The translations under genes and the position numbers were made by a program. Below the pieces are notes generated by a model that ran no database searches, was not told where the DNA came from, and worked only from the letters and a program-made list of their open reading frames with translations. DNA of 6,376 nucleotides from NCBI GenBank assembly GCA_027080245.1, contig JALWSN010000279.1, positions 1 to 6,376 of the forward strand, given 5' to 3'. Below, one piece after another: positions 6,146 through 6,376 of this stretch (the first letter of the stretch is position 1; every line of letters begins with the position of its first letter). The DNA is from Ignavibacteriales bacterium (GTDB lineage Bacteria; Bacteroidota; Ignavibacteria; Ignavibacteriales; Melioribacteraceae).

Positions 6146-6376
6146 TTATTTTTTGCCTTGGAACAAAGCTTCTTCTCTTCGCGCTTCGGGTCGAAGAATT
6201 TTCAAAATTTCAATCATTGCGTTCAGGAAAAATCCGATGCTCGAAAACAATGCGTCCTCTTTTTCAACCGAGAAATACGGGACGGAGTGAACTAAAGAGC
6301 CTAAAAATTTCGCTAATAAAAGGAACGTAAAAAAAAGTGCGTATCCTAACAAACCGCTTTTAATTACTGCAAATAC
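6146..6376 (-). CDS. C-terminal end of an unidentified membrane protein, cut by right edge
   Basis: The frame is open from the window edge to a TAA at 6148-6146, giving 76 residues. The visible start is not the gene's start: the frame continues upstream past the TTG at 6352 to the edge. It has a strongly hydrophobic first segment (about residues 1-35, including ALFFTFLLLAKFLG), a second hydrophobic stretch (FSSIGFFLNAMIEILKIL), then a charged tail RPEARREEALFQGKK. This looks like the last one or two membrane helices and a cytoplasmic tail. GC content rises relative to the adjacent gap, which supports coding. I do not recognise the family. It could instead be a small two-helix protein beginning just outside the window. 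Confidence 0.55.
   Translation of the reverse strand, partial: VFAVIKSGLLGYALFFTFLLLAKFLGSLVHSVPYFSVEKEDALFSSIGFFLNAMIEILKILRPEARREEALFQGKK

Noticed and set aside
6113..6152. 10-bp all-AT inverted repeat as terminator of the right-edge gene
   Set aside because: The arms pair perfectly, but the stem has no GC pair and the loop is about 20 bases, in DNA so AT-rich that this can occur by chance. Mentioned only within the gap entry.
6139..6330. Plus-strand 63-codon frame at the right edge
   Set aside because: It overlaps the minus-strand membrane-protein frame, which stays open to the window edge and reads as a plausible membrane C-terminus. No convincing ribosome site precedes the plus-strand ATG.

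Overview
The window reads as chromosomal DNA of a moderately AT-rich Gram-negative bacterium, most likely from the Bacteroidota/Chlorobiota/Ignavibacteriota group. This is inferred from the family make-up: a TlpA-type thioredoxin lipoprotein with a large extra N-terminal region, a lipoprotein-type prolyl oligopeptidase and an M24 peptidase. The three complete gene starts all have a clear Shine-Dalgarno sequence containing CGGAG. That fits Ignavibacteria-like lineages better than classical Bacteroidetes, which mostly lack such sites. The phylum call is inference; no rRNA or marker gene is present.

All supported genes lie on the minus strand. From right to left: (a) 6146-6376, the C-terminal end of an unidentified membrane protein running off the right edge; (b) 5604-6145, a 542-base AT-rich gap; (c) 4413-5603, a cytoplasmic M24-family Xaa-Pro-type metallopeptidase; (d) 2485-4380, a large lipoprotein with an N-terminal beta-type region, a TPR-like helical middle and a C-terminal TlpA/thioredoxin domain, only 32 bases after (c) and probably in its operon; (e) a terminator hairpin at 2448-2475 closing that operon, followed by a 42-base array of seven hexamers; (f) 1-2184, an exported prolyl oligopeptidase with its full catalytic triad, cut by the left edge only a few residues before its expected end.

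The two peptidases fit one task, the breakdown of proline-containing peptides: the oligopeptidase cuts internally after proline outside the cytoplasm, and the M24 enzyme acts on Xaa-Pro bonds inside the cell. The TlpA-like lipoprotein would act in the periplasm on disulfides or redox partners; its link to peptide use is unknown.

The most interesting signal is regulatory. The leaders of both peptidase transcription units carry the same element (2214-2252 on the plus strand, 5711-5674 on the minus strand; 33 of 39 aligned columns identical), centred on a TGAAC-N4-GTTCA palindrome. This suggests a shared transcription factor. A second piece of the oligopeptidase leader (2198-2222) recurs at 5980-5956, in the same order and orientation but about 250 bases away from the first piece. 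The M24 leader may therefore have been split by a small AT-rich insertion that contains a long imperfect palindrome.
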